Program-made: the position numbers and the translations under genes | The notes under the pieces: generated by a model | Databases searched by the model: none | The model's input: the letters and a program-made list of their open reading frames with translations, nothing else | Told to the model about the DNA's origin: nothing | Assembly: GCA_951804985.1 (NCBI GenBank) | Contig: OX638130.1 | Coordinates: 86,151,069-86,215,068, forward strand | Reading direction: 5' to 3' | Length of the DNA stretch: 64,000 bases | Source of the DNA: Dryomyza anilis | Lineage: Eukaryota > Arthropoda > Insecta > Diptera > Dryomyzidae | In this document: in pieces, positions 23,062 through 33,530 of the stretch | Numbering within the stretch: the first letter of the stretch is position 1 | Layout of the letters: every line of letters starts with the position of its first letter

Positions 23062-23224
23062 AGCGTCAATGGCTCGATTGTTTGGTGCGTTGGACTACGA
23101 TCCGAAAGTTCGCTAGTTCGAATCATCGCGACTGGGACAAAAACACAAATAGAAAAATATTTTTCTATACGACGCACGGTGAACAAAACATCGGTATGTT
23201 TTATTTTTAATTTTGACCACATTG

Positions 23225-24180
23225 ATAGTGATCTGAAATAAGTTTGTGTTAATGAATGGTATCGTTTGCAGTCCTTAAAATAAATTTACAAAAAAGGTAC
23301 ATATGTATGAAATAAGGAAATAAAATGGTAATTTTTGCCATGTAATTTCTCCTAATCCGGGAACGATATCAGGGTAATATTTTTTACCACATAGATCGTG
23401 ATTAAAAAAAGTTAGTGCGAACGAAGGATATCGTTTGCAGTCCTTGAAATAAATTTACAAAAAAATTAGAATAAAACTGTTTTTTTTTGCCATGTAATTT
23501 CTTATAATCCGGGAAAGATATCGGGATCATATTTTTTTGATTTTTTTATCACATTTATTATGATTAGAAAAAAGTTAGTGCGAACGAAGGATATCGCTTG
23601 CAGTCCTTGGAATAAATTTACAAGAAGGAACAAATGTATGAAAAATGGTAATTTTTGCCAAGTGAATTTTTCCTAATCCGGGAACGATATCGGGATGATA
23701 TATTTTTCATTTTTTAGCACATTGATTGTGATTAAAAAAAAATTAGTGAGAATGAATGATATCGCTTGCAGTCCTTGGTATAAATTTACAAAAAGAGGAA
23801 CAAATGTATAAAAAATGGTAATTTTTCCCATGTAAATTCTCCTAATCCGGGTAAGATATCGGAATGATATATTTTTTATTTTTTACCACATTGATTGTGA
23901 TTAGAGAAAAGATAATGCGACAAGAGAAGAGATATTCTCTTGTCGCATTATCTTTTCTCTAATTTCTTGGAATAAATTTACAAAAAATGCACAAATGTAT
24001 GAAATTAGAATAAAAATGGTAATTTTTGACAAGTAAATTATCTTAATCCGAGAAAGACATCGCTATGAAGTTTTTTTTATTTTCACCATATAAATTGTGA
24101 TTAGAAAAAAGTTAGCGCGTGTGAAGGATATCTGTAGGTTTAATTGATATAAAATTACGAAAATGGTAGTATTTCACAAC
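23225..24180 (+). repeat. ~168-bp tandem repeat filling the Transib-like element
   Basis: Five to six units share 'cgaaggatatcg', 'ttgcagtccttggaataaat', 'aatggtaatttttgcc' and 'cctaatccgggaacgatatc'. 'gtcctt' or its equivalent occurs near 23271, 23440, 23603, 23771 and 23962. The units are diverged by substitutions. Confidence 0.85.
23901..23962. repeat. Perfect 28-bp hairpin with 6-nt loop
   Basis: 23901-23928 and 23935-23962 are exact reverse complements, starting 'ttagagaaaagataatgcga'. They are separated by 'gagata'. Neighbouring units read straight on at this place, so the right arm is a local inverted copy of the left. Confidence 0.95.
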
Positions 24181-24610
24181 AATTTTCTTGTAAACCGGAG
24201 CAAACCGGAAGCTACTTTCTTTTCAGAATGTGTATTTTGTAAAAGCCTAAATACAATTTTAAGGATTTGAGAGGATATGCAAGGATATTTTAGTTATGCT
24301 CCGATATGTATTTCCATATATTTTTGTATGGAATGCAATTTTTTTCCTAATTTTAAAGGCTGTTAATGTTATCTGTTAATCTGTTAATGTTGTAAGAAAA
24401 ATGGTTACAGATTATTCTTAGTGGGTCTTTTATGTAACCGTAAAAAAAAAATTGAAAATTTAAAAATAAAAAAAATGGCGTTTTGTTCAAAAATTTAATT
24501 ATTTTGTTCACCGTGCGACGCTACCTCTCGCCAGACATGGCAAAACTCAGAGATTAAACATCGCATATGAAATGCTCTCACCCGTCGCACAGTGGGGCAG
24601 GAATAGGGGT

Positions 24611-25754
24611 TCCAATCCCGAAGCATTTTGGCAATCCCGGTACTTTCGGGATAATAAAAATATATCCCGGATTATGTCCCGAATGATTGAAATTTGTATT
24701 ATAGGTACCAAATAAGTAAATTTTAATTAGGTAAATAATTAATTTACATAGTGCTGTTAGAGTTTATCACAAGAAAATTTGAGTCGGAAAATAATTTCCT
24801 GTGCTTGAGTATTGCAGATGAAGTTAAAAACACTTTAAATCAATATTTTATCATCTAAATAAAGCTGTTTTGGACCGAAGTAGGCTTAAAAAATTAGTGA
24901 TTGAATCTATTATTGTCTTATGTTCGCGCATCGTCTTTGAAGTTTAAAAAGAACAAACATTTTACATTTTCTCAAATTAAACCTGTCACAAATATAATTG
25001 TGTTTATACATTCTTTATAGTTCTGAATCCAAATATGTTAACGATCCATTTCTGTGACGTATAGGAAAAAAATCCTAAAGTCTGCCAATAATTAAATTTT
25101 TACTCATTACATTATATTGTTTATTATTTATTGGCGTACGCGCATTGCAACTGAAGGTAAAAAAATAACTTTAAAAAATAATTTTATGTTTAGGGTAATA
25201 AAAATGTGTTTTGTATCAGAATAGGTTCCAAAAATTAGAGTTTAAATCTATTAATGTCCTCCCAAAATTTCAGAAATTTGAAGTTTAAAACACCAAAAAA
25301 ATCGTAATTTTATTTGATAAAACCGGAATATTATTCAGGGGGATATTAATATATTCAAACTCTATTTTTTGAGCCTATTCCGATACAAAACAATTTTATT
25401 AACATGGTAAAAAAAAACAAAAATACGAATATGTTTTTAAGATTTTTTTCGATCAAATTTTTATGTAACTTTTAGGCCGTATTACAATTTGATATTAAAA
25501 TATAAGTTTGATTTCGATCCGCACTATTAAACATATAGTTTTGTGAAAAATACTAGCAGCGGAATCCTTACATGAAATCAAACATTTGTCATTAATTTTA
25601 TTGAAAAATAATTAAAATATGCTAACGACTGCAAATTTAAAATTTAATAGTTTTAATATTTTCTACACGTTTTTTTGATTGACAATCCCAGGATTTCATT
25701 TCGGGATTTTCGGTACAAATATTCTCCGGGATCCCGGGATTGGAAGCCCTAGTT
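24611..25754. mobile_element. Element with ATCCCG-rich inverted ends
   Basis: The left end 'ggggttccaatcccgaag' and the right end 'cccgggattggaagccc' are inverted, followed inward by more 'cccg' motifs (ggcaatcccggtac; tcgggattttcggtac). TA lies outside both ends. The interior is A+T-rich and non-coding. A hAT-like identity is possible, but no 8-bp duplication was found. Confidence 0.5.
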
Positions 25755-26164
25755 CCTATACATAAGTAGTATCTACAACCAAAATATCCTAACAATTGGC
25801 CAGATCAACTTGCGGACGAAACACATCAATTATTCTCAATTGAAAAATAGGTTACCAAATGAGACAATTATAAGGAATATTGTTTTTACTCCGTTTTTGA
25901 CGACTCTAATATAGTTAGATATGTATATAAATTACATTATTTTTTTACGTATATAAAAATATAATATAGTTATATTTATATTGCGTTTTTTGGCTTGTTT
26001 GTGGAACTGGAATCATTACTGGGAACGGAACTGGAATGGTTATTTTATTTTTTATAGAACCGGAACTGAAACCGAAATAAAAAATAATTAAAGAACCGGA
26101 ACCAGTACCGGAACCATTTTTTTATAGAACCGAAACTGGAACCGCAGAGAATAGAATTTCTTAA

Positions 26165-26800
26165 CCCTGGTTTAAACTAAGTTTTATTTGAAAATATGAC
26201 AGAAATACTGGACCTTAAATATTGATTTTTATATACAATATTATGGAGGTATACTAAAAATCTTTTCATTTTACTAACTATTAATATATTTTATAGTTAA
26301 AATTATATTTTAATTATTTAATAATGCATTATATATACATAACAACAAATATATTTATTTCAACTTTTGTGTGCTGTCGACATGCACCGTTTCTGATGAT
26401 GATTCAAAAATAAAAATAAAATGAAATGAAAGAATAAAAAATAATAAAAAAATATGATTAAAAGACATTAAATGAAATGACAAAAATACGAAATGTAATG
26501 AAACGAAATCCAAAGAAACGCGCGTGCATTTTTTTCCGCTTTTAAGGTTGGTCGCCGCGGCATAGTTGGTTGGTTGTTTGGTCAGGAGCCCCATGGACAC
26601 CCGTGACACTGATGACTTTGCTTTCGCCGACGCTGTAGTGGACAGAAGCTGGCATTATTATTTTGTATGTGCGCACACTAAAAACTACAAAAAAATATTT
26701 ATAAAAGTAGAGAAAAATAATAATCACAATAATTTATAAAAAAAAAATAAAACGAAAAATAAAGAAACGAAAAAAACTTTACGATCGAAATGGGTGCGAA
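26165..26800. other. No gene seen; GC-richer around 26520-26660
   Basis: The region is A+T-rich with a purine-rich 'aaatgaaatgaaa' run near 26420. An 84-codon minus frame crosses it but has no recognisable motif. Confidence 0.35.
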
Positions 26801-26904
26801 AGTCGCGACAACTTGTTGGCGGGATTCTGTTGGATGCCGTCGTCGTCTTTGTCGTTGTCATTCAGTGGCCTGACTTGACATGAGTCTGAATCTCAAACTG
26901 AAAC
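26801..26904. other. GC-richer segment
   Basis: 'gtcgcgacaacttgttggcg' and 'ccgtcgtcgtctttgtcg' stand out from the background. No function can be assigned. Confidence 0.25.
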
Positions 26905-26963
26905 TGAGTCTGAGTCGCAGTCTGAGTCGCAGTCTGAGTCGCAGTCTGAGTCGCAGTCTGAGT
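26905..26963 (+). repeat. 12-bp minisatellite
   Basis: 'tctgagtcgcag' is repeated about four times with partial copies at each side. Confidence 0.9.
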
Positions 26964-27436
26964 TGATGCCATTATGATCTGCACACAATGCTCTGGAATT
27001 TTGAGTGCACATTTTTAACACTTTCGGGTGTTTGTTGTCGTTGGAAATAATGGGTGAAATAAAAAATATATGTTAAAAAAAATATATAATTGGTGCGCGT
27101 AGGCGGTATAGAGATGTGTCGCATCGAAAAATCGACAGCAGCCCACATAGAGTATTTTAATGTTTTATAAATTGCCTAAATAGTTATATATTTTTAATAA
27201 TATATTTTTTTATATTTATTCTTAATTGAACAATAAGTTTTTGAAAGCAAATTCTACTGGAACTAATTTCAATGCCATTAAATAAATCGTATGAAAAATA
27301 AATCTATATCGATTTTATTTAACATTTGAGAAATAATAAAATTTCGAATTATATTTTTATATAAAAATATTAATAAAAAAAACGAATTTGTTGTACTCAA
27401 TTTTAAATTATTTTTAAATTGCACAATGGATCTTTT
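26964..27436. other. A+T-rich stretch, no gene seen
   Basis: No coding region, RNA gene or repeat boundary was recognised. Confidence 0.4.
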
Positions 27437-27770
27437 TACCCTAGCCCCTTTGGCGATCACATCACGAGTTGATTTAGCCATGCCCGTCTGTCTGTATGCT
27501 GTATGTCCGTATACACGGTAACTTGAAAAATACGGATCCGAATGTCATGAAATTTTGATTCAATATAATTAAGTAAAAAAGTAGTTCAGAGTTTGAAAAT
27601 GAGGTAAATCGCTTAACAGATATAGCCACCTACCATACAAATAACTTATATTTAACTGTTTAGGAACTCATAACTTGTAAAATATTTAAGAAATAGTTAC
27701 AAAATTTAAAACTTATTAATAAAATATATATACATTTCACAAATGGGCGGGATCTGTTCATCTTTTTTTT
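27437..27770 (-). mobile_element. DINE-1/INE-1-like element, truncated
   Basis: The reverse strand of 'gatttagccatgcccgtctg' gives the DINE signature. Beyond it, 'tatacacggtaacttg', 'aatgtcatgaaattttg' and 'tagccacctaccatacaaat' follow, in reverse, the interior of the copies at 13761 and 55475. The terminal GGGTATAAAA part is missing. Confidence 0.6.
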
Positions 27771-28471
27771 TAATTTTCGGTAAAATTCTTTAATAAAGTA
27801 AATTATTAAAAGAAAAATTTCTCAATTATGTCAAAATAATTTTCTGTGTGTGTTCAGCATAATACAGATTTTTAAAATTTAGATTTAGAATTATTTATAG
27901 GACCGACTTTATTTCTACTTTATTCCTAACACGTTTTTTAGCAATTTGGTTTTTAATTTGATTTTTGTTAATTTTTACTCCATATCGATCATAGTTATCA
28001 TTTAAGAAAAAACGAAGAATCGATATATACAAATTTTGATGTCTTCAAAATGTTCTAAATATATTTTAGGTATTCAATAACTACAAAATATAATATTTAA
28101 AAGTCACAATAAGGGTTTTTTTTAGAAATTCTTAGATTCCCATATTGGCTGTCTCGACTATTTTAGAAATATTTGTATTTTATATTTCTGTTACTGCGCT
28201 TTTTAATGTTACACCGTGCAAAAATGGAAAAAAAACATAAATAGTACACATGAAAAAATCGGCATTTACCTGAAACAGTTTTTTTTATATCAATTAGTTT
28301 AAGGTTTTTATATGCATTTGAAATGGAAGTATTCGTATTATAAAAAAATATATACATTTTGAGTCGAATATTTGTAAAAGTTGGATGTACATAGTTCATA
28401 GCTGAGTTATCTCTGAGTAATTTTAGTAGCACCTTAAATGAGAATAGCCCGAACGACTGCTAAGTTTCTCG
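27771..28471. other. A+T-rich stretch, no gene seen
   Basis: No motif was recognised. An 89-codon minus frame (28163-28432) has no known domain. Confidence 0.4.
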
Positions 28472-28805
28472 TACACAGAAAAATAATTGACGTAAATATA
28501 GCAACCTATATTAATTGCATTCATTATTGAATACAACAATGAAATTCATTAATTTTATGAAAACAATTTTTAATCTTCGTGAAATCAGCAATTCCGTTTG
28601 CTAATATAAATATTTGTACGCCAATGCAGCAAATTATATTTGCTAAAACTGAGCTAAAACTGTTTGCTGCATTGACGTACAAATAATCTTATTTAACGAA
28701 AAATAGCAAATGTGTTTATTAAATTAGTTAATTTCATTGTTGGATTGATTAATAAATGCAATTAATATCAGTTGTTGTATTTACGTCGATTATTTTTTCT
28801 GTGTA
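28472..28805. mobile_element. Fully palindromic TACAC-ended MITE
   Basis: The tips are 'tacacagaaaaataattgac' and 'attattttttctgtgta'. Inverted similarity runs almost to the centre: 'gtaaatatagcaacc' with 'gttgtatttacg', 'caatgaaattcattaa' with 'ttaatttcattg', and 'gcagcaaattatatttgct' with 'tttgctgc'. The whole 334 bp could fold into one long hairpin. A right-end fragment lies at 37725-37772. Confidence 0.85.
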
Positions 28806-29475
28806 GGAATTTGAAGAGTATATTACTCCCCAGTGAAAACAAGTCGAAACCTTGTCGGTTACTGGTAGCCAGCAAAACTAGTCAAAAACTGGTCGGTTAC
28901 TGGTAAGGAAATGCCAAAAAAAATGAAGAGTTTTACTGGCTAGTTTCTGATCGGAAAGTGCGTGGCATCACTTGCGACTTACTCGACAAGTGGTTTGTAA
29001 AAATGTCTGGATACTGGAAATGTGACTTGGGAAAGCTTTTATATGAATTGATATTGGAAGAATGTTTTCATATTCAAACTAAGAGAGATCTTAGCTAAAA
29101 AATACATCTAATTTTATTCTATTGTGCTTCAAAAAAATTATATATATTTTTTTTTTTATAATGAAAATATGTTATGCACAGCAACATTTCAAACACAAAT
29201 AAAACCCATAAACGAATTTATTGTACATGTCGATTTTTTAAAGTGTGCACGGTTTTATATATAAAAAGTGGAGCTTATATATTAAAATAATATATTAAAT
29301 ATTAAAATAATATATTATATATTAAAATAATAATTATCTCGACTTTTAATTACATTCTTTTACAGAGAGACCGATGGTTTTTTAGAATTTAGAATTGAGT
29401 AAGGGAAGAATTGTACGGCTAAGATATATTTTTAAGTCTATAATTATAATCTACATGATTTTAATGATATTATTT
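28806..29475. other. A+T-rich stretch with ACTGGT repeats
   Basis: 'ggttactggta' and 'aaactggtcggttactgg' phrases recur at 28850-29010, suggesting an eroded small element. An 'attaaaataatat' simple repeat lies at 29280-29335. No gene was recognised. Confidence 0.45.
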
Positions 29476-29486
29476 ACAGAGATAAC

Positions 29487-29789
29487 ATGTCGGTGGCTCG
29501 ATTGGTAAGTGCGTTGGACAACGAACCAAAAGGACCCAGGTTCGATCCCTGTGACTGTCAACATCTTTTTCATAGATAACATTATTCTATGCGAATCTAG
29601 CTCTCGGCAGTCAATGGCAAACCTACGAGAGTAAAACATTGCCTATGAAAAGCTCTCACCCCGTTCGGATTCCGACTGTAGCTCCGACCACTTTGAGAAC
29701 AAATATAACACGCACAGCTGAAATGGTGAGAGAGCTCGGTATAAGTTCTTCACAGGACTATAGCGCCAAACTATTATTTATTATTATTC
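29487..29789 (+). mobile_element. tRNA-derived SINE (family 2), complete
   Basis: The 303-bp body opens with 'atgtcggtggctcg', an A-box-like 'tggctcgattggta' and a B box 'ggttcgatcc'. A non-tRNA body follows ('ctctcggcagtcaatggc', 'gaaaagctctcacccc') and a short 'attatttattattatt' tail. ACAGAGATAAC flanks it on both sides (29476-29486 and 29790-29800), an 11-bp target duplication made by LINE machinery. It would be transcribed by RNA polymerase III from the internal A and B boxes. Confidence 0.85.
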
Positions 29790-30747
29790 ACAGAGATAAC
29801 GTAAATTATCTAAAATTAATGTCTCGAGAAAGAATTGTCCGGAAAGCATGATTATTATATCATTAAATTAATGGAATTGAAATATCAATCCAATGATCAG
29901 TCGGTCATATTTATCACATGAGAAAATATAAAATTTAGGGTTCCAAAAATTTGGGGGTTTTGACAATTTTGTAATATTATTTTAAACAAATCTTTTTCTC
30001 TATATCGAGGGTTTATATTCAATAGTGCCTATCTACAATTTTGACTAAAATGAGTTTTTGATGCAGAAATCTTAACTGATCACCCCTGCATCTATGACAT
30101 TAATTTAGAACCAAAAAAATATTTCTATTACTGTTATATTTTCATTTCAATAATTTGTCTATCTACATGAATTATTTTTTATGAATTCAATAGTGTCTAT
30201 CTACACACAATTTTTGCTCAAAGGTTTTTAATGACTATAAATAAGCGTTCCAAGTATGGAGTAGTATATATATTCTACTTAAGCATAATTTTATAAGTCA
30301 ATTTCGTTCTGTCCATCCGTGGGTCTAGTCCATCCTAACTCACAAATAATCGACTCAATTTTTATAAAAAAGGATATAAAATCTATGTAAAAGCTATGAA
30401 ATCGGTTAACGAAGGATGACGTCACATTTTCTCAATGGATATACAATACCATAGAAGCTATAGGAGCTACTAAAAAGAATTTTTCGAATACGGAAAACTA
30501 ACTTTTCTAAGATTTTTTTCTATCCTTATATAAAGCCTTAAAGGACGAAATTTGATTCTGTACTGCGGAAAATTATGGTATTTCCAGACAAAATGTTTAG
30601 TGTTATTTTTAAAGAAAATTTTCAGATATGTTAAGGATTCGTATGATATTTTCGAGGTCAATACACTCATATCCTCCGAAATAGGATATTAGTTTAAACA
30701 TTTAGGATAACATTCATGATTTTAAAATAGCGATACAGAGTTAACTA

Positions 30748-31110
30748 GTTTTTCAACAGGGACGCTACAAAAGTAGAGCAACAGGGACAGCAAACGACGC
30801 CATATTTCTTGCCGCTCTTTTGACATTTCTCTTCAGTAAGCTTTGCCATTTCATGATGGAAAGATATACGAGCCAACAACGAGTCGAAATTATTAAAATT
30901 TACTACCGAATTTCGGAGTCAGTGGCCTCAACGTTAAGAGCGCTACGTCCAATTTATGATCGTCATAATCGTCCTAGCAGATCAACAATTGAGCATCACG
31001 TACTTTTACGTCGAACGTACTTTTACAGGAATAAAGAATTTCATTGATATCCAAAACCGTTTTTGTTTTATTTAAAAAAACGTTTGTAGCGCTCTTATTG
31101 AAAAACCCTT
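30748..31110 (+). mobile_element. Mariner-like element, internal deletion derivative
   Basis: The ends share 'gtttttcaa...cgctacaaa' as inverted repeats, with TA outside each end (30746-30747 and 31111-31112). The left side continues with 'cagggacagcaaacgacg' and a short transposase start. Most of the gene is deleted. The left end is the parent of the foldback at 838-1087. Confidence 0.75.
30853..31047 (+). pseudogene. Tc1/mariner-type transposase, N-terminal remnant fused to C-terminal tail
   Basis: The 64-codon frame starts at the first of two adjacent ATGs (30853, 30856) and reads MMERYTSQQRVEIIKIYYR, the first helix-turn-helix of a mariner-related transposase in which 'ERYT..QRV.II' is typical. 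Recognisable sequence continues to about residue 50 (RPSRSTIEH) and then jumps to a short tail ending YRNKEFH. The catalytic DDE/D core is gone. It cannot act as a transposase; a DNA-binding fragment is possible but unsupported. Confidence 0.75.
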
Positions 31111-31112
31111 TA

Positions 31113-31462
31113 CCTCGTGAACCTAAAATGGTAGAACAAAAATTAGTCGGTGAATTTGGTTTAGGTTACACCAGGATATAAAAAAATTAACAAATCGCTA
31201 ATTCCAATAATATTTTCTGATCTATCTCCACTACAATATTGTGCAATATGCTCTATCTGCTCGTTTTTTCATAGACATTGATCACATTTGAATAGCAATA
31301 ATCTCTATCTACCACAGCATGACGAATAGCGCGAAATTGCTGAATTTTTTTAATTGTATCAATTAAAGACCATTTTTATTTAATATTGTAGAAGAAAAAT
31401 TGATCGCCCATTTCATGGTTTGCGATTTAATCAGTTTTTTCGCTCTCCTGAAAAACTGTGTT
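31113..31462. other. A+T-rich stretch, no gene seen
   Basis: This is the right part of the element at 29985-31508. 'tctatctac' motifs recur. No coding region. Confidence 0.4.
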
Positions 31463-31514
31463 TTTGTAGATAGACTATATTGAATATAAGCCCTCGAAAT
31501 AAAGTTTTATTATA

Positions 31515-31738
31515 TGCACTCAGAAAAAAATCTCATAAAATCCTATTAAAATTTGTCAATAAGACAGTTATTGAATTATTAGTGTACAAAAAAAATATGT
31601 TTGTACTAATTCAAAAATAATGTTATAGTATTTTGTAGTATTTAATGGATTTTACTTATTGAATTAATAGTTTAACCTTTTGACTAATTTCAATATTTAA
31701 AAACAATTCATTTTATGGTATCTTTTTTTCTGAGTGCG
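31515..31738 (+). mobile_element. 223-bp ACACCCAG-type MITE, diverged copy
   Basis: The tips 'tgcactcagaaaaaaatc' and 'ttttttctgagtgc' correspond to TACACCCAG and CTGGGTGTA of the better copies. The interior has 'aatttgtcaataagacag', 'tttgtagtatttaatgg' and 'gactaatttcaatatt' in the same order. Confidence 0.75.
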
Positions 31739-31784
31739 TTCCCTGTAACTATTTGCCGCTATATATATGTATAATGCCACTTCT

Positions 31785-31990
31785 AAGCAATTCTTCTTTA
31801 AGACAATTCATTTCCGAGACAATTCTTCTCCGAACCAATTCATCTCCGGAAATCTCATCTCAGCACATTTCTTCCTCTTATGTATTAAAATAATAGTTTA
31901 AACAAATTTTAATTAAATATTTTACAGAAAAAAATTAAAATTTATTGGAAGTATTGACTCGGGGAAGAATTGTGCGGCGCGGAAATATTT
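31785..31990. mobile_element. AATTCTTC-minisatellite relic
   Basis: 'gacaattcttctccgaacca' and close variants repeat at 31785-31870. The inverted form 'cggggaagaattgtgcggcg' lies at 31960-31985. It is the same family as 11540-11860 and the 5' module at 41230-41430. Confidence 0.45.
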
Positions 31991-33482
31991 TTAAGCAATT
32001 TCTATGGCAGAGATTCTGATAACGTAAAATGAATGGAATGGATAATCGAATTGGTATAGTTATAAGAAAATAGGTTCTTTTATTTTTCACACATGATTTC
32101 AACTATTGTATAACACATTTCTTAAGAAATTGCAACGACATTTTGCACATGTTTAATTGCAATTAATTCCAGGATCTTCCCACATTAAATTTCCAGACGA
32201 TTGGCTTTATTTGTGCAGCAAATTTATCGTGTATCCTTAGGACATTCCCACACAACACAGCCACCCAGTCTCAGACATAAAGCCACCTTATAAGAAGTAC
32301 CAAAAAACACCGACAGCGACTAAGCCGTCTTTCGTCAGACCAAAGGATCTGAACGTTCTAATCAATATTGCACCAGTTCGATGCCACCAACAACTACGTA
32401 CATCAAGTATTTATACACCTTTTCTGTGATTAGCGTTGATCTCGGGTCAAATTTTCGAACGAAAAGAAAAAAGAAAATTAATTGAAATTAAGATTTGGTA
32501 CCACCTTTGGCTATATTCTGAGAATATTCTACAGAGTTTCAACATTTGTTGTGCAACTTGAAGATATAATAATGTGTATTGACACATGCGCCCCTTTAAA
32601 CATGTACGTCGTAGTCTTTGTTTTGGAATACAAAATAACAAGAATTGCATAGGTTGCCACTCTACCGAAAAAATAGAACAGAAAGGCATTAAGATTTTTC
32701 AGTGTATAAGCCGGGCACTTTGTATGCATTGGAATGGTATACCATATTCTATATTAGAGCAGGGCAAAGATGGAATAGAAGTTTGTTGGGCCGGTTGGTT
32801 GGCTCGCTGGCTGGTTGGTTGGTTGGAATGACGAAATACGTCTTTATTTTGTGGGATTAATCCTTCTTTTTGTTGAACAAACCGTCTTCGGGCAAACACA
32901 AAGCCATGCAATGTAAGGATATGATGGCTAGACAAAGTATTGCTGAAAGGTGCATCGTTGAAATTGGAATGGAATTATTTCAAAAATAAAACTACACAAA
33001 GACGCTGCCAACTTCTAAGGACAACCAGTAGCAGTCACTTTCATTTTCACATAGAAGAATATTAAAAAAAAATACACAGAGTTCAAAATATATAGAATTC
33101 GAGAATGATAGAGCAGTGGAACAATGCGTCAAGACACCTACAAAAGAACAAATAGCGAATCAAGGTAGTAGTAGTTTTTTTTTTGTTAATTTCGCATTCC
33201 GTCAAAATATGCCAAATATTCACAAATAACAATTAAATAATTATCACAAGGAAGCAACAACAAGTATCAAGAAAACAAAAAAAAAAAGGGAAATGCGGGA
33301 AAAGTTTTTCAGGTCAGTGTAAAAATATACAAAAAAAAAAAGATACTCTACACAAAGTGCGAAACTGTTCAATTGAGCTGCATGGCAGCGGCAAGGATTA
33401 TGTTGAGGAAGGTAATTGCCAGATTGGAAATTGGCATTAAATACCAGGGCAAATATTTGGGCAGACAATAGCTCAAGGTAGC
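31991..33482. other. Mixed-composition stretch, no gene recognised
   Basis: 32160-32480 and 32580-32960 are GC-richer and may be single-copy. A 'ggttggttggctcgctggc' run lies near 32790-32825. Overlapping short frames on both strands have no motif. From 33230 to 33340 A-runs dominate. Confidence 0.35.
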
Positions 33483-33483
33483 G

Positions 33484-33530
33484 CGCTATATAAGCCACGC
33501 TGCTTAAACAATAGTCTAGATTTTAGATTT
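33484..33530 (+). promoter_or_regulatory. Possible TATA-type core promoter
   Basis: 'gctatataagcc' at about 33485 sits in a locally GC-richer context, with 'cacgctgcttaaaca' about 30 bp downstream where transcription could start. No coding region follows closely, so this rests on one motif. Confidence 0.15.

Larger units (their letters stand above)
23175..24515. mobile_element. Transib-like non-autonomous DNA transposon
   Basis: The element is 1,341 bp with perfect 14-bp terminal inverted repeats, CACGGTGAACAAAA and TTTTGTTCACCGTG. Both sides are bordered by CGACG (23170-23174 and 24516-24520), a 5-bp target duplication. Tips beginning CACNGTG with 5-bp, GC-rich target duplications are the hallmark of Transib, the superfamily related to RAG1. 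The interior is a ~168-bp tandem repeat and codes for nothing, so mobilisation would need a transposase from elsewhere. The SINE at 29487 supplies the empty-site comparison. CMC/Chapaev elements also start CAC but make shorter duplications. Confidence 0.85.
23062..24590 (+). mobile_element. tRNA-derived SINE (family 2), split by the Transib-like element
   Basis: The left part (23062-23174) has an A-box-like 'tggctcgattg', a B box 'gttcgaatc' and then 'tttttctata'. The right part (24516-24590) resumes with 'ctacctctcgcc', 'atggcaaaactc' and 'gaaatgctctcacccg'. Joined across the insertion they align collinearly with the intact SINE at 29487-29789 (ttctatgcgaatctagctct). The tail is lost, and the tRNA-like head is too mutated to assign. 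Confidence 0.8.
20537..26140. mobile_element. Large element bounded by ~350-bp inverted repeats
   Basis: The left arm (20537-20885) and right arm (about 25795-26140) are inverted copies. Shared blocks in order are 'aaaaaaatggttccg', 'ggtttcagttccggttctat', 'cacaaaca', 'aaaacgcaatat', 'aacaa', and 'tgtttcgtc' preceded by 'tctcaattg'. The arms are GGTTCC-rich like 16885-17215. No transposase is visible inside, which now holds a split SINE, a Transib-like element, a MITE fragment and the element at 24611-25754. It may be a non-autonomous long-TIR element or two opposed relics. Confidence 0.6.
29985..31508. mobile_element. Element bounded by TATTCAATA-CTATCTAC inverted repeats
   Basis: The left end 'cgagggtttatattcaatag' plus 'cctatctac' and the right end 'gtagatagactatattgaat' plus 'ataagccctcga' are inverted over about 38 bp. 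Further 'ctatctac' motifs lie inside at both sides. It holds the mariner derivative at 30748-31110. A weak reversed DINE-like phrase ('gttctgtccatccgtggg') is near 30308. No transposase of its own is recognisable. Confidence 0.5.

Noticed and set aside
23175..23190. A true V(D)J-type recombination signal at the Transib tip
   Set aside because: The CACGGTG heptamer is present, but I see no 12- or 23-base spacer followed by a nonamer; similarity is limited to the transposon tip.
33484..33530. A confident host promoter at the TATATAAG motif
   Set aside because: One motif in A+T-rich DNA is weak evidence and no gene follows; kept only as a low-confidence feature.
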